Shown here one piece after another: positions 1 through 12,559 of a stretch of DNA of 64,000 bases (positions within the stretch are counted from its first letter, which is position 1; every line of letters begins with the position of its first letter). Origin of the DNA: Sthenelais limicola (Eukaryota; Annelida; Polychaeta; Phyllodocida; Sigalionidae); NCBI GenBank assembly GCA_942159475.1, contig OW804097.1:56254986-56318985 (forward strand). Direction: 5' to 3'. Position numbers and translations under genes: made by a program. The notes below the pieces were generated by a model. The model ran no database searches and was not told where the DNA came from. It saw only the letters and a list, made by a program, of their open reading frames with translations.

Positions 1-1936
1 GCTTTTAGATTGTTTTTATATTTAAAGATAAAGGATCGTCCCATCCACCCACCCTATCTCTACCCCTCCTACCTACAATATCCATTTGATTTAGTATCAA
101 ATAATGTAGCCTACACAACACCAACGTTTTGGGTAGGCTACACCACCCACCCTTTAAATAGCCTACATGTTGTCAACAATTTAAGCCTTCCATTTCGAAT
201 ATATCCCATTTGCCGGTTACGTTTATTAGTGTAAACGTGACTTCCGGGGACGTTATGGAACCGGTATGGAACGGAATAAGGGATCGGAATGGTCATGCGA
301 TAATGCTGATAATGACGCACCAATTTTTATATTTAAAAGTACAAGTTTGTTACACCGTGTAATACATAAAAAGGCTTCGTAAATAGCATAAGTTTCATTT
401 GAGACAGTAATAAGGTCACAACTTACATGGGATAACAACCAAAGTTAGGCCATAAGGACGGGTCGTTCATATATGGGGAGAGGACGCTGATTCAGGGGGC
501 GACAGGAGGAATTTCTGATGTGGGATTCCACCCTCATAGAGGGCGGGTCAGTCGCGCCTCGTCTAGATCTATAGCAGAATTGCTGTAACCCATGCGGTCA
601 TTTATTCATAATTCATACCCTTTCGCTGCGCCACATAGGCCTACTGTGGTGGGACTGTACTAGATGCAATTTGGCCAGTTAAAATGCAACAACTGTACAT
701 AGATGAATGGCATCGAATATATAGCTGTATTTTATTCTTTACAGAAGCTGATATGAAGAAGTACACTAACAGGAAATGATGAACCAAAATGATGAAATGA
801 TGATTTTTTGAGCATTAATAAAAGACTGGGAGTGCGGGAAAGGGGGCAAACATTGACCTATAACAAAAGGGAGTCAAAATGAGTTGACTCTGTTTCTAAA
901 TGGCGTAATGGACATGAGTACCTAAGAATTGAAATAATAACACTTACACATGTTGTAGAATGATATACAAACATCTTTTATTAATTGAATATCCCATGAC
1001 GGTAACAAAAATATATACAATATTCATTCCTCTTAAAACGAAGAAATAATTAATTGAGTGTCATCTTCTGTGGTAATTAAAGGCTTAAGGCTATGTATAG
1101 CTCAACTTAAAAATGAAATAGGTACTGAGTTCAAATCCAATGAACACACTGCCAACACCATACTTTAATGTGAACATATCTAGAGAAAATGTATTTGCAA
1201 TTCGTGTATTTTAAACTAGAAGGACCTTCCCCTATAATTGAACACATCAACTCCATCTCTCCTGTCTGTATCGTATATATCCCTGAACAGAGTATTGATA
1301 AGTAACAACCTTTCATTACCACAGCATACCTACAGAAACAGTCAGTAAATATGAATTTGTTATATAACATTTAGACTGTACATTTCGCATTCTATGTTCA
1401 TTTAATTGGAACCTGACAGGACGTTCATAGATTAAGTTTGTAGGACATGCCGATATAAATAGTAAATATTCATAGGATATAACCTTACGACAGCACACGT
1501 CTTAAGCGTTTAGGCCGGATTAAATATATGTTCATAATGTTTACCAAATTATGTAAACTTCATAAAATTCCAAAGAACTAGACATTTTGGCATTTGACCC
1601 ACACGCTAATACTTAAGTTCCATGGTAATAATTCAATGCCTGGGATAGAGTATAGAATAAACTTAGTGTCTGTAGTATTGCAAATTAAGGGAAATATCCT
1701 TATATTATAGGTAAATTTTCAAGTATCATGATCATATGCAACTTGAGGGACAGGGAGAATAGTTGGAAAAAATGAATTTAGTTATTATTTACATCACAGA
1801 ACGGATGGGGTAGAACTATATGCTTTGGTTCTATATAATATTATATATATTTTTTTTCGAAATTGAATCGAAGGAGTTAATTAAGTATGGTTAATGTTTC
1901 TATGGCAACCTCTTGAGTACACATTACAAGTATGAG
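1..1936. other. Gene-free stretch downstream of the permease gene
   Basis: I see no exon with credible coding content on either strand here. The open frames are short and have no recognisable motifs. The sequence is AT-rich, with a run of T near 1850 and no tandem array. Text near 240-300 has the 'ggaacggaata' flavour also seen near 50470, so part of it may be an old repeat. Confidence 0.6.
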
Positions 1937-1942
1937 TTTATT
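1937..1942 (-). terminator. Polyadenylation signal of the TauE/SafE-like gene
   Basis: The plus strand reads TTTATT, which is AATAAA on the minus strand. It lies 65 bases beyond the stop codon of the permease gene, a normal distance for a short 3' UTR. No transcript evidence is available, so this is a candidate. Confidence 0.5.
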
Positions 1943-2006
1943 AAGTCAGTCCTTCCTGCGACAACGTTGCATAAATGTATTGGGGAAAAACCCATCTGTA
2001 TGAGTG

Positions 2007-5000
2007 CTACAAAGTGGAAATCACTGGTTCATCATCTTTATATCCCCATTTAACATGCCCATTCTGGAGGACCTCAGGCTTGCTTCCTGGCTTTCCATTT
2101 TCAAGCGTCGGATCTCCTTTTTCACTTTCCTTCGCCTTTGCTTCCTCAGCTTCCCTGATCTCTTTATCCATCAATTTTTGTCCCAGAATTGTCATTGAGA
2201 GAAAGACAACTCCTCCTAGTATTATCACCCCGAGGGATATGCCAACAAGGGTGGCTGTTTGGGGCACTAGTATAAAGGAGGATAGGAGAGTCACACCAAC
2301 AATAATGTAGATGATATATGCAAGCACAAGGCGATGGAAACGAGTGCCTACAACTGAACCAAAGGGTGCCCCAATCACTACCACCACTGCACATACTGCC
2401 ACAAACTTCCAAGTGTCAAGAGACACTTTAATTTGTATAGCTTGCCTCCAGAACAGTCCAAGCAAAGAGTTCACTGCCATAAGTATCACTGACGTAGGTG
2501 TGGCTGACTTCTCAGAAACTCTGAAGAAAAGCGTCAGGACACTCAGGCTGCAAATATCCAACCCAGAACCGACGAAAGATGTGAACACCCCTCCGACCAC
2601 ACCAGTCAGCAGCAAGATCACAGCTTTCCACCAGGTGAAAATCATTATTTTAGGGAATGTCGTTCGCTTCCGGTAGCGGTTCAGCAAGAAGAGGGCAAAA
2701 GCGAATGAAAACCAGAAACTGGCGAAAATCATCTTTTTCAGGCTTGGGGGCATGTGCATTTCTATGACTTCAAGGCCAAGGATGAGACCTATGGCTCCCC
2801 CTATTGTACCAAAGACGATGGCATGCCACTCTATCTGGACACCCATGAACATGATGGTGAAGGTGGCGCTGGTCATTCCGAATGATTGGATGAGGAGGCC
2901 GAAGTCTCTGGCCATCTCTGGATTCACGTGCAGTATGAGGGTGAGTACAGGGAAGGCTATGGCTCCACCTCCTATACTGGTAAGACCTGCAATGCAATTA
3001 TAAGCATTAATGAAATTAGATGGTTTATTGGTTATATTTCCATTAAACATGTTAAATGAATTTGAAATATTATAATTTATTAAATATATCATATAGCTCT
3101 ATATATATGTGTAGGTGATGCGGCACCGAGTATATTGGTTACGTCGCCGAGCAACGCCCCTTAGGTCACGCCCCCCTCATCGCACGCCGGACAACGGTGT
3201 GACGTCATAGTGGGAGCCCTTCCATGACCAAAACAAATATGTTCCTTCCCCTCACTTGCTCTCCTGATCCCAAACTGACTGCACGCACCATTGAAATTTT
3301 TTCTTTATTGATATTTATGTATCTGTTTATGGTGTAATAAACTACCATTTATTGGTGGTCAAGGCCATCCCTTCTTCACTGTCATCATTTATAGTATTCG
3401 TTGCAGCCTGCAGAGTACCAGATATATATAATATATAAGTGTGACGTTTTGCCGGAAAATGAGTCAAAAATAAAAAAATAGGATTATGAGAGATCATCAT
3501 AGTTGAAATGATTTGATATGATTTGAGAACATTTTCATTTTGCCATTAACGGGTACATCATCCGGATTGCTCCATGTTTTCATCAGTTGTAGACCAGATC
3601 TGATGGACAAACTGTGATCTATGTTAGCTATTCCTTGTGGAAGTATGCTTAAATATCTATAAATTTGCAATAAATACTGGAGCGAGGAAGGATAACGACG
3701 GAGAGAAGCTGTTACTAAGGTGTTTCTGACTTTATTCCGCTTATCATCTCTGAAGGGCATATTTGCGTTACCAGTGGCACCACCTGGTGGATGTCTCTCT
3801 CAACAGTAGCCCCACCTGGTGGGCGTTCACCGTCCTACCTTAGGACACATCATATGGGTAGCTTGCGACTTGGAGTAAGTATAGAGAAGCCCCATAACTA
3901 ACATAGGCTGCGACAACTGTAAATCCCCTACTAACAATATTGTCTATTTCTCACCTGCGAGGAAGGAAGCAAAGACCATGGTGACGACGAGGATGTACCT
4001 GTCAGAGAAGAGGTACCACAGATCATGCCTGATCATGAAGGACCACCAGAAGAAATGTACCACCAGGGCGGGCATGAGCAGCCCTACCGGCCTCCTGTAG
4101 TCTGTCAGCAGCTTTGTGACGAATTTTAGTTCCTTGTCCCTGAGGAGCTCTTCCTCGAGTTGGGGAGCTTCTCCGGCTTTACCTCTGCCTGGAAAGTAAT
4201 GAAAACAAGTGTTCAAATACCTTGTGTTATCGGTGGATTTATTTTTAGCAGGAACATATATATACATATATATACATATATATATATAATATATATATAT
4301 ATATAATGAACTATCATAGTTTTGTGTTTGGGATTTATATATGCGGCCTTAGGCTCAACAGAAAATGCGCCTATGCGGGAAATTCTGATTCCTAATAATT
4401 GCTTGTGCAGGCGTTTCTCACAAAGATAAATATTGAAACCATATTTTACCTTCCCAGAAATACTTCTTGCACCAGGCACTGCATCCTATCTTCCACGGAT
4501 ATGTCTTCCCTGCAATAACATTCTCTTCGTCTGTCTGTAATATAAACCAACATTGTTACACAATTTTATTTTATTTAGGATAAACTTGATAGAGTATGGA
4601 TGACTGAGGCTTGACATTATATACAATCATGGAATGGCTTAACATGCTATAGTGGATGCATTTTGGCGAAACATACATGGATGTATTGGATTGAATCCAA
4701 TTGAATAAACGTTAATTTGATCGACACCTTTAACAAGGAAGCATATCGCTATTACTTATTAGCAGTTTATATATTTTACAAGTCTCTCTACCTGGTGGTA
4801 TAATAATACTCATTGAGCGTTTATAGCGGCGAGTTCAGCTGGCTTTGATTCACTGCAACAACGCTCTTAAGACAAGGGGGGGGGTCTATCTGTTTGTTGA
4901 TGGTATGTATTAATTATGAAATCAAAACCATCTTTCCATGTTGGCAGCTGCCTACAAGCAGACATGTATGTTATTGTGCATGTAATTAAAGGAATACTGA

Positions 5001-8000
5001 TCGACACTGAGGGGCTACTGGTGCACAGTTTGGTTGAATTATTTTGCTAGTAATCAACGATTTCTTGTATACGGTAAATCAGGATTTATCTGAGAACAAC
5101 ATCTCCGATGTAATGTATTGCTGAATAAAACAATTCTAAACTCTAAAACTCAGACATCAAACTGTCCACCGGCAGGTCCAAAATGGAGGTTACTAATTAT
5201 TTCAGTCTATGTCTGTGGTTAGCCCCTGGACTGTACAAGGTAGGGATTAAACTGAACCATAGATTCAACACACACATAATTCTTAGAACAACATTCCCAT
5301 GTGCTCATATGTTCGTCATTGAGGAAAAGCAGTATACAGGGTATTTATTAACCAACATTATGCCCCAATCAGCAATATATAGTATCTAAGCTCCTAATGT
5401 TATAGGGTTCACCTCCATAAGAAACAACCTAATGCCAACTATCTGGTATCGATCATTTATTATACCGTTAAACGTTCTTTCTCTTGCAGGAAAACCATCC
5501 CTATATGTATACACCTGGTGTTTTATAACATAAGATTCTCATAACAAGATTCCAGTGGCCTGTTGTATACACTAATAAGGGAAGGAAAATGATGCGTGTA
5601 AATCCCTACACTTCTTTCCCTTCCTACGGTAGGTAGGAATACACTTTTCTACCCACCGTTGTGTGTATAATGCTTTTCCTACCAGCTGGGAATTTCACGT
5701 AGGAAGGAGTACTTGAAGCGATTCACACACAGATTCGTCTGTTGGAATTCAGGGCTACACTTTGCCCCCTTCCATTGATGGTTTGGAATACAAATTCCTA
5801 TCCACCACTGAGTGTATAGGCGATTCCTACCAGTTGAGAATTTCACACATAGGGAGAAATGTTTCCCTGCCTACAGGGAAAGGAATTTCCATGACAATCC
5901 TTTCCTTAGCTTATACAACAGGGGCCAGTCTCAGTTCTGCAATAAGTTTATGCTAAGTGCACCTGGATATGGTACAAGGTTATGGTTCTATTACGAGTTT
6001 ATGATTGTTATTGGCACAACAGCCTTATAGCTTACTACAAGCTGTGTCACCGAACGGTCCTGAGGCATAGCAATAGCCACCTTACAGAGACTATATTTGA
6101 TAACCTCCATTGAGGTCCCACTGGTGCACTGTTTTGCTTTGCCTCAGGATTAATCACCACAACATGCACCAGAAGCCCCTCAATGTTTGTCTTTAGTCCT
6201 TTATAATTGAGACAACTTTAATAACGATTCATTACTGGGTGATGACACAAAAGAAACTATAAAATAGGCGATTTCACCACCCAAATAATTGGTGTGAAAA
6301 AGCATTTAATTATATCTTTTCAAATGAACTTTACTTGAGGATGTGTCCGAAGTTTCTTTTACGACATACTTTTAAAACAATTGTGAAAAACAACTGAGAT
6401 GCAGCACCATTAGTTCTTAGATGAGAGCAAATCAAGTTATGTTATGCCAATAATAAATACTAAGTTCCATTTTTTTCCAATTTGCTCAATACCCCTCTTG
6501 TCTGATACCTGGAAAATACTTCGAAGATTGATCGCTGTTGTTGTCTCTCGTGTAGTACAGTGACCCCAATCGCAGCTTCATGCACAATTAGGTATCTTAC
6601 ACCAGTTCATCTACTTTGTACAAAGGGGACTGCTGTATAAGCTAGGGAAAGAAAAGTTGTGTGCGGCAAATCCTGTACTTCTCCCCTTCCTTCGGTGGGT
6701 AGGAATAACAATTCCTACCACCATAATGTATATAGTCTAGTCCTACCAGCCGGGAATTCCATGTAGGAATGGGTTTTTCCCTTCCTACAGGTGAAGGAAT
6801 TCTCAGAAAAAGGCCCTTTCCTTAGCTTATACAGCAGGTCCCAGTTCATTTACTTTACATGTAAACTGGTAACTTACTGATCCACTTCGTTCGGATTTAC
6901 GGCCATTAGCTATGGTAATGATTATCTATAACCAAATATATACAAAACAACTTGCTGTAGATCCAATGTATACTTTTCAGTCCAGTGTTCATTACAGTGC
7001 ACTGCACCCTGGTCCCATTAGGGCTTTAAGTTATAATTAACTAGATTTAACTATAGTGGATGGGCAGTATTAAAAGTATTATCCTTTGTTGACACCATTC
7101 ATCTATCATTTGATGAAATTAGTTATTTATTTCTAATTTACTGATCTACATATTTATTTTTTGATCTACTCTACTGATTGTTAATTTTTTCATTCAACCA
7201 TATGTACCACCATGAGCGAATTAACCAAATTCCCATATCCCCAGCTACCCTCATATATACATACTTCACGTTAGTATTTTCTAGCATTCTGCATTAAATT
7301 GATGAATTAATTTGATATAAATGAGTGTTTTAACTGTTCAGTCATTCACTTAATAATAATTATTATTTTTCTTCCCTTAAGTAACATATCATTATCGTAT
7401 GATTTATTCGGGGATTATGATAGCTTTTTGCAAACCTCCCGTGTTGGAATCCAATAACTCCAATGATTATTATGAATTCAAAACAATAGAAATATAGTAT
7501 CAAAACAAACAATGCACCAGCAGCCCCTCAATGACGGTCATTAAGGAAGAGGTGAGTGTACCCCCCAGTCCTTCTAAATCCGTCAATTGTATACAGTATA
7601 GGATGATGTTGATGACGAAAAATTGGGCACAAGGACTCAATACATCACTCTCCCCAAACACCTTCATGCCCTTTCCCTGTGCTAAATAGAGCGAAAATAC
7701 AAATCAAGAATATATCCAGTAACAGTTTGATACCGGTCAAATGTTTCTAAGTCAGCTCTGAAGATAAATGTTTTTGTCAATCAGGGCCATTGAGCCACAC
7801 TACCTGCAACACCATTGAGTGTTACTATGCAACCTCCCTCCAAATAACGTCCTTATGATAATAAACATTGCTTGAAATCTTGCCACCATAAGAAAAAAGA
7901 GAGCTCTGGATAATGTCGTTCTATGCAAAGACAATGGAAAGATTATCACAGCTGCAACACGAAGAAGTTGCATGGATTCAAACCATGTAAAGCATTTATT

Positions 8001-10389
8001 CTATTCTAATGATACTTTCGTTCATGCATGTGAATGGTGCATTGTTCTAACTTTAAACATTCATATATATAATATAGTGTTTTGAGCCATAGTTAAAAGA
8101 ATATTCCTAAATGTAGTACTTAAAGAAATACGGAACATAAGATTCTTAAGATTTCTTAAAATGATAAAAGAACAGAGAATAATTATTATTAATTGTTAAT
8201 TATAACACCGTAGATACCACCAACGCTCCATCCTATTACTATCAATCCTAGACTCTTATTTTCTTTAAGCATCATCAAACTGGTACTGTGGCACAACTAA
8301 AAATATCGCTGCCGTGGACTACATACCCTCTCTGTAGTTAATATTTCTAAGTCAAACTTAATATGTCATTCAATTTTTTAAACCAGAAAGATAACTAAAA
8401 TACTTGATATAGCAAAGCATATGGTGGGGCACCTACAGATCTCGGGGTATCATGATCTCCAATTCAATTAATACTTTGCAATTTTTAAAAAGCAATTCCT
8501 TAATTTGTGTCACATGTTTTGATGGCCCAATCATTGTAAGATATAATTATACCTATTAGAGAAACTATTGGCCTGAAAGGTGAATTGTTGATCCATCAAA
8601 ATCTCCCGTTACTTGGTATTGGTTTTACCTTGCTTTAGGTGCAAGGGAAAAGGGACAGTGCGTATACACAAACTAGTTCTCAGTAATATATAAATAACAG
8701 TTCAATACTATCAAAAGTAAATGGTAGAAGAGGAGAAAATCGTTGTATATCGGTTAGGGCCAGGGTGGAAATGATGAATCGATGTTGATAGCATTAAAGG
8801 TTGTTGATTATGATTTTAATTAAAAGCGTTTTAGCCCTAACAGTTAGTCTAAACAGTGAGAGAACGAAATTCAAGTTTATTTACATCATTTATTCAAACA
8901 TCAGTCACTCCGATATCACCATTTATAATGGTCTTTTTATCTCTTTTTAAGTTGACGAAATCTGTGATTTTTCGTATCTGGCATTGTTTCCCTACGTAAT
9001 ATCCCTATTTCTATACAACAAAATCTGTAAATAAACGTATTCATATCCACGCAGTAGAACTAAAGTTAGTTACTGAATCGTAAATCTTATTGCTGTACTT
9101 ATTGGGGGCGAATACTCATCAATCACCCGCCTATGACTGTTTCTAAGTAAACATTTATTTTATCTAAAAAACCAAGGTCAACCGTAAATGTCAAGATAAA
9201 TCTAAATTTAGTATATTTGATGCTTAATTCCAGAGTTCGTGGTGCAGTCCAATTACGTTATACTTCTTTTTTTCTCTACCAATTATAAGGGAATAACTTT
9301 TTTATCTAGTTATGAGGACAATTTTGATTTCTGCCTTAATTTGAGTTGGTGTGATATCTATGTGAATTATATGTCCGATCTAAATGTCTGTTTTCGAAAA
9401 CCCTTCTCGTTTAGTGAGAAATAAGTTAAGAATGTTAGATACATATAAAAAGGATCTACCCTTATGACTATGAATAGGACACAAACGCTGGGATGGATTT
9501 TTTCTCTCTTTTTTTCTCTTTAAATCTCATTTCACTGCTTAAATGCGCGGTTCTTACATCTATTCAATATTACTGTCATTATATAAACGATATTTGATAT
9601 GCATTTTGTACGAATAGAAATCGTAAATTAATATTTGGAATTATAACAGCAACGTCTGAAAATGTTGTAAATGTTACATGATGATTGTTTGCTGAATACA
9701 AACCTTTTAAATGGAAAAAATGTACACAATAGGAAAACCTTTATTAGCCCACTGAAATGACTCGTGCTGGTCACCCACCCATGCCAAAGAGACAGAACAG
9801 AGGGAAATGGAGAATATTTTAAAGCTGCACACTAAGTTAATATTGGCCAAAACTAAAGATTTTCTACTTTTTGTTTGTTTCTTTTCAACCCATCTAAAAG
9901 TCATCAGACAAAAATTATATTTTAGGAGACCCACCGAAATCTTTTCCTGGGATGGTTCTATGGGTCAAACAATGACTAAACATAGTCCGCTAGTTTTGTT
10001 CATAAGGCTTACAATTACAATGACATATGTATATTTATATCTAATTACGATTTCAATGATAATACTCTAAAGGCATGGTTTAATCTTTGTTAATAGTATG
10101 CTCAATAAAACTATTAAACTAAAATTCCACTGACAAAGAAAATCCAATTATGATTATAGGAACTAAACAAAATAATTACCTTTCGGCTGTAAGACAAGAC
10201 ACCAGAAGAGTAGATATCTTCCTCGGTTGGTTGCTGTAGATTAGCCAATACGAACATCCCTTCGTCCACATACGTCGTGGTGTCTGGTAAAGCCTTTATA
10301 GGCTTCTCATTAATGACATCAACCCCTCCATTCATGTTCACCCTTTTCTCCTTTGACCTGGACTTTGTAGTCCGCGTTTCTGCTGTCAT
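2007..10389 (-). CDS. TauE/SafE-type sulfite exporter-like membrane protein (4 exons)
   Basis: The coding exons are 10180-10389, 4450-4534, 3955-4188 and 2007-2986. They sum to 1509 bases (502 residues plus stop), all introns are GT-AG, and junction phases agree (0, 1, 1). The first 70 residues are hydrophilic and Lys/Arg-rich at the start. Residues ~71-99 contain a Cys/Trp-rich patch (CSAWCKKYFW). From ~130 on there are about eight to nine hydrophobic segments. The family signature is split by the last intron: FASFLAG joins LTSIGGGAIAFPV, and a second glycine-rich motif, GGVFTSFVGSGLD, starts the second half, as expected for the duplicated TauE/SafE fold. The C-terminal ~50 residues are charged and presumably cytosolic. 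Known bacterial members move sulfite, sulfoacetate or other organic anions; the animal substrate is unknown. The start chosen is the ATG at 10389, because the frame upstream holds no earlier ATG. A longer unspliced frame at 3092 is only intron read-through. Confidence 0.87.
3441..3530. repeat. Partial copy of the GAAAATGAGTCA MITE family
   Basis: The words 'ggaaaatgagtca' followed by 'attatgagagatcatcat' match the left end and adjacent interior of the elements at 40247-40638 and 49023-49451. No matching right end was found, so this is a truncated relic. It lies in the last intron of the permease gene. Confidence 0.45.
4257..4306. repeat. AT-rich microsatellite (TA/TACA)
   Basis: About 50 bases of alternating TA with a few TACA interruptions, in the intron between exons 2 and 3 of the permease gene. 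Confidence 0.85.
5552..5928. mobile_element. MITE, 'cctgttgtata' family, copy with internal duplication
   Basis: The terminal inverted repeats are 'ggcctgttgtatacacta' and 'tagcttatacaacaggggcc'. The interior holds two diverged copies (about 5610-5720 and 5755-5860) of a unit containing 'tacccaccgttgtgtgtata'. Two further copies of the family lie at 6625-6842 and 41101-41324. Confidence 0.65.
6625..6842. mobile_element. MITE, 'cctgttgtata' family
   Basis: A 218 bp element that starts 'ggggactgctgtataagcta' and ends 'tagcttatacagcaggtccc', so its ends are inverted repeats of about 25 bp. The interior matches one internal unit of the element at 5552-5928. It has no coding capacity. Confidence 0.75.
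7534..10113. other. Remainder of permease intron 1, no gene seen
   Basis: AT-rich intronic sequence. Around 9825-9930 it contains a repeat ('aaagctgcacactaag', then 'catctaaaagtcatcaga') that recurs at 16924-17110, so part of this stretch is dispersed-repeat material. I see no coding exon. Confidence 0.5.
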
Positions 10390-10532
10390 TGTGACAATCA
10401 AAGTCTCACTTTATAAAGTTTAAGGCTTAGAGTAGGTAAATCCTCATTGGTAGGTGCAGTTCTTTTGAGATATCTAGATGCAATATGATGCTCCTCTCCC
10501 CTAATGATTAATCTTCTCACTTGATGATACAA

Positions 10533-10540
10533 ACCTACAA
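10533..10540 (-). other. Possible 3' splice site of a 5' UTR intron of the permease gene
   Basis: On the minus strand a pyrimidine-rich stretch ends in TTGTAG just before 10534, about 145 bases upstream of the start codon. This would fit a leader intron, so the promoter may lie several kilobases further up (higher coordinates). It is inferred from the splice-site appearance alone. Confidence 0.3.
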
Positions 10541-10594
10541 TAGAAAAGGTCTTATTTTAGGATAAAGAATTATATCATATCTTACACAGCGGAA

Positions 10595-10700
10595 GTGGGA
10601 GAGGGAGGAGGTGATAGAGAGAGAAAGAGAGAGGAGAGAGAAGGGCAGAGAGAGGGAAAGAGGGACATACAGAGACACAGAGAGAAGGACACGGAGATCG
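10595..10700. repeat. Purine-rich GA microsatellite
   Basis: About 100 bases composed almost wholly of A and G on the plus strand, dominated by GAGAGA and GAGAGGG. It lies immediately upstream of the permease gene. Confidence 0.8.
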
Positions 10701-10701
10701 A

Positions 10702-12205
10702 AGTTGAGTTCAGTTTAGCTACTTGTAACTCATTTTATCTTTAACACATTACATTTTAGGAAGTTACGTAGTTGAAATATATTCTCAAGATATAACATCT
10801 GTGATTGAACAGTTTTTTTTTATTAAGAACTAGTATTTTCAATTATATGCAAAATGCATCAGGACTTGCTTATTCCAGATGTACACAATCGTGACTAAAA
10901 TTAATGTTCACACGTCCAAGGTTTTTCACCTCGCATCTACTTTGAATCCTTTTATGCCGACTTTCACTACTCCATTTCTGTAATTCCAAAACATCTTCTT
11001 TCGTCTTGGCTCATATCGAGTTCCTAAGAAGAGTGAAACTTTAGATTTTAAGATGCTTCAAAATGCTGACTAACCATTGGCTATATTGCCATCCCTATTC
11101 TATCAAAATACATAGCTCTAACTGCGAGACTTCTTAAATCTTCCTCGCATCCCATGAACAGAGTAAGAGAAATATTTGAGAAATGCGAGAAATAGGTTGT
11201 TGAGAATCATTTGATTTATATTTTATATTATTTCAGGTTTTCTCGCAGTTACTTAAAAAAACAATTTATTGTTCTTATTTTCGTCACCCTGCCTATATAT
11301 GTATGAAAGCATTGTATTAACAGATCCGAATTAATCATTTCCAAATTATTACTTAAATTTGATAATATCTATTTAATAAAGCATCTTTAGGAACGTTTGC
11401 CCAAAATGTAAGATCCCATGACCCTTTACTGCGTAGAATAAATGTCAAATCAAAATAGCTTAACAACTCGTAAAGCATACATTCACCTATATAATACTAC
11501 TATCAAAGTAGTTATATTTGGGCTGTATTTATTTTAGCGATTTGCGAGAATTTAAAGTGTGCGTGAATATTAAGTTGTGTCATTGTTGACATATGAAGGA
11601 TTGTTAGTACGCGAATTCCTGACAGCAGGAAACTATGTGAAGAAAACCAATCCGCGAAGATTTAGCAGTGCAAAAATAAGTACGTTTAGATATGCTTCAT
11701 TGAGTTTTTCAAACTATGTATGTGACGTGCATGACCTTGATGTATGTGACGTGGCCTTGACCGTTACCCATATTCAGTGAGTAATTGTACAACGTAAGCA
11801 TTGTTTTGTTGTACGTATTCAATTCACTTTGATAACAACAAATTTGATCAAGATTATTACTTGATATTGGCTGCATAAATTAGAAGCATACTTCATACCT
11901 TCTCCCTCTTGTGGTAAAAATAATTGTCAAGCCACATGCACCCTCCCTCTTTATGAAATTAATGGTATTTATTTCCGACAACATTTCGTAGAATACCATG
12001 GATGTCGTTAGGTAAGCCTACTAACGGTTTTGCCCTGATTCAGGGGTCTACAATTGTGTGATTTATACATCTTCTTATCTTCTTGTATATATATATAGCT
12101 AGTATTCATCCTTGATATTTTGCACTAACAAAGTAAATGATACATCATGGTCTTGTATGTTTAGGAATATATCACACTAGCAAAGTACCCGTCCTCCGGA
12201 CGGTC
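10702..12205. other. Gene-free intergenic stretch
   Basis: AT-rich DNA with no exon I can support. A short direct repeat around 'gtatgtgacgtg' near 11715-11750 is the only local structure noticed. Confidence 0.45.
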
Positions 12206-12552
12206 AACCCCTTCCTCTCACTCTCTCTCTCTCTCTCTCGTCCCCCTCTCTCCCTGCCTCTCCTCCTTTTCCCTCCGTGCCTCTCCCCCTCTCCCCCCCG
12301 TTCCTACCCTCCCCCTATCTTCTCTCCTGCCCTCTTCTCCCTCTCCCTATCCAATATCTTACCCCCCTCTCCCTCAGCTTCTTTCATTCTCTCCCATCCT
12401 CTCCCTCCTCTTTCCTCTCCCCCATCCTCTCCCCCCCCCCGTTTTTTCTCTCCCCCTCGCCCTCTTCTCTTTGTTCTCTTCTCCCTCTTCCTATCTGATT
12501 CCTCCCAACCTCTCCTTCTGCATCTTTGCTCTCCCCCTCCCCCTCAGGGCCT
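12206..12552. repeat. Pyrimidine (CT/CCT) tract, ~350 bp
   Basis: On the plus strand almost every base is C or T, with units such as CTCTCTCC and CCCCTCTCC. The open frames over it encode Pro/Ser/Leu strings that come only from the composition. A long homopyrimidine-homopurine tract can adopt triplex (H-DNA) structure. Confidence 0.9.
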
Positions 12553-12559
12553 TGTTTTA

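Larger units (their letters stand above)
5005..7533. mobile_element. DNA-element relic with ~27 bp terminal inverted repeats (family a)
   Basis: The left end reads cactgaggggctactggtgc and the right end is its inverted match (gcaccagcagcccctcaatg). Another inverted pair of the same repeat lies inside at 6107-6128 and 6165-6185, so the stretch may be two elements (5005-6185 and 6107-7533) or one element carrying a smaller one. There is no transposase frame. It sits entirely in the first intron of the permease gene and contains the two MITEs listed separately at 5552-5928 and 6625-6842. Confidence 0.6.

Noticed and set aside
3000..3092. Longer N-terminus (MIYLINYNIS...) for the last permease exon
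   Set aside because: The frame simply reads back into the intron. The acceptor TGCAG at 2987-2991 and the phase match to exon 3 define the exon start at 2986.
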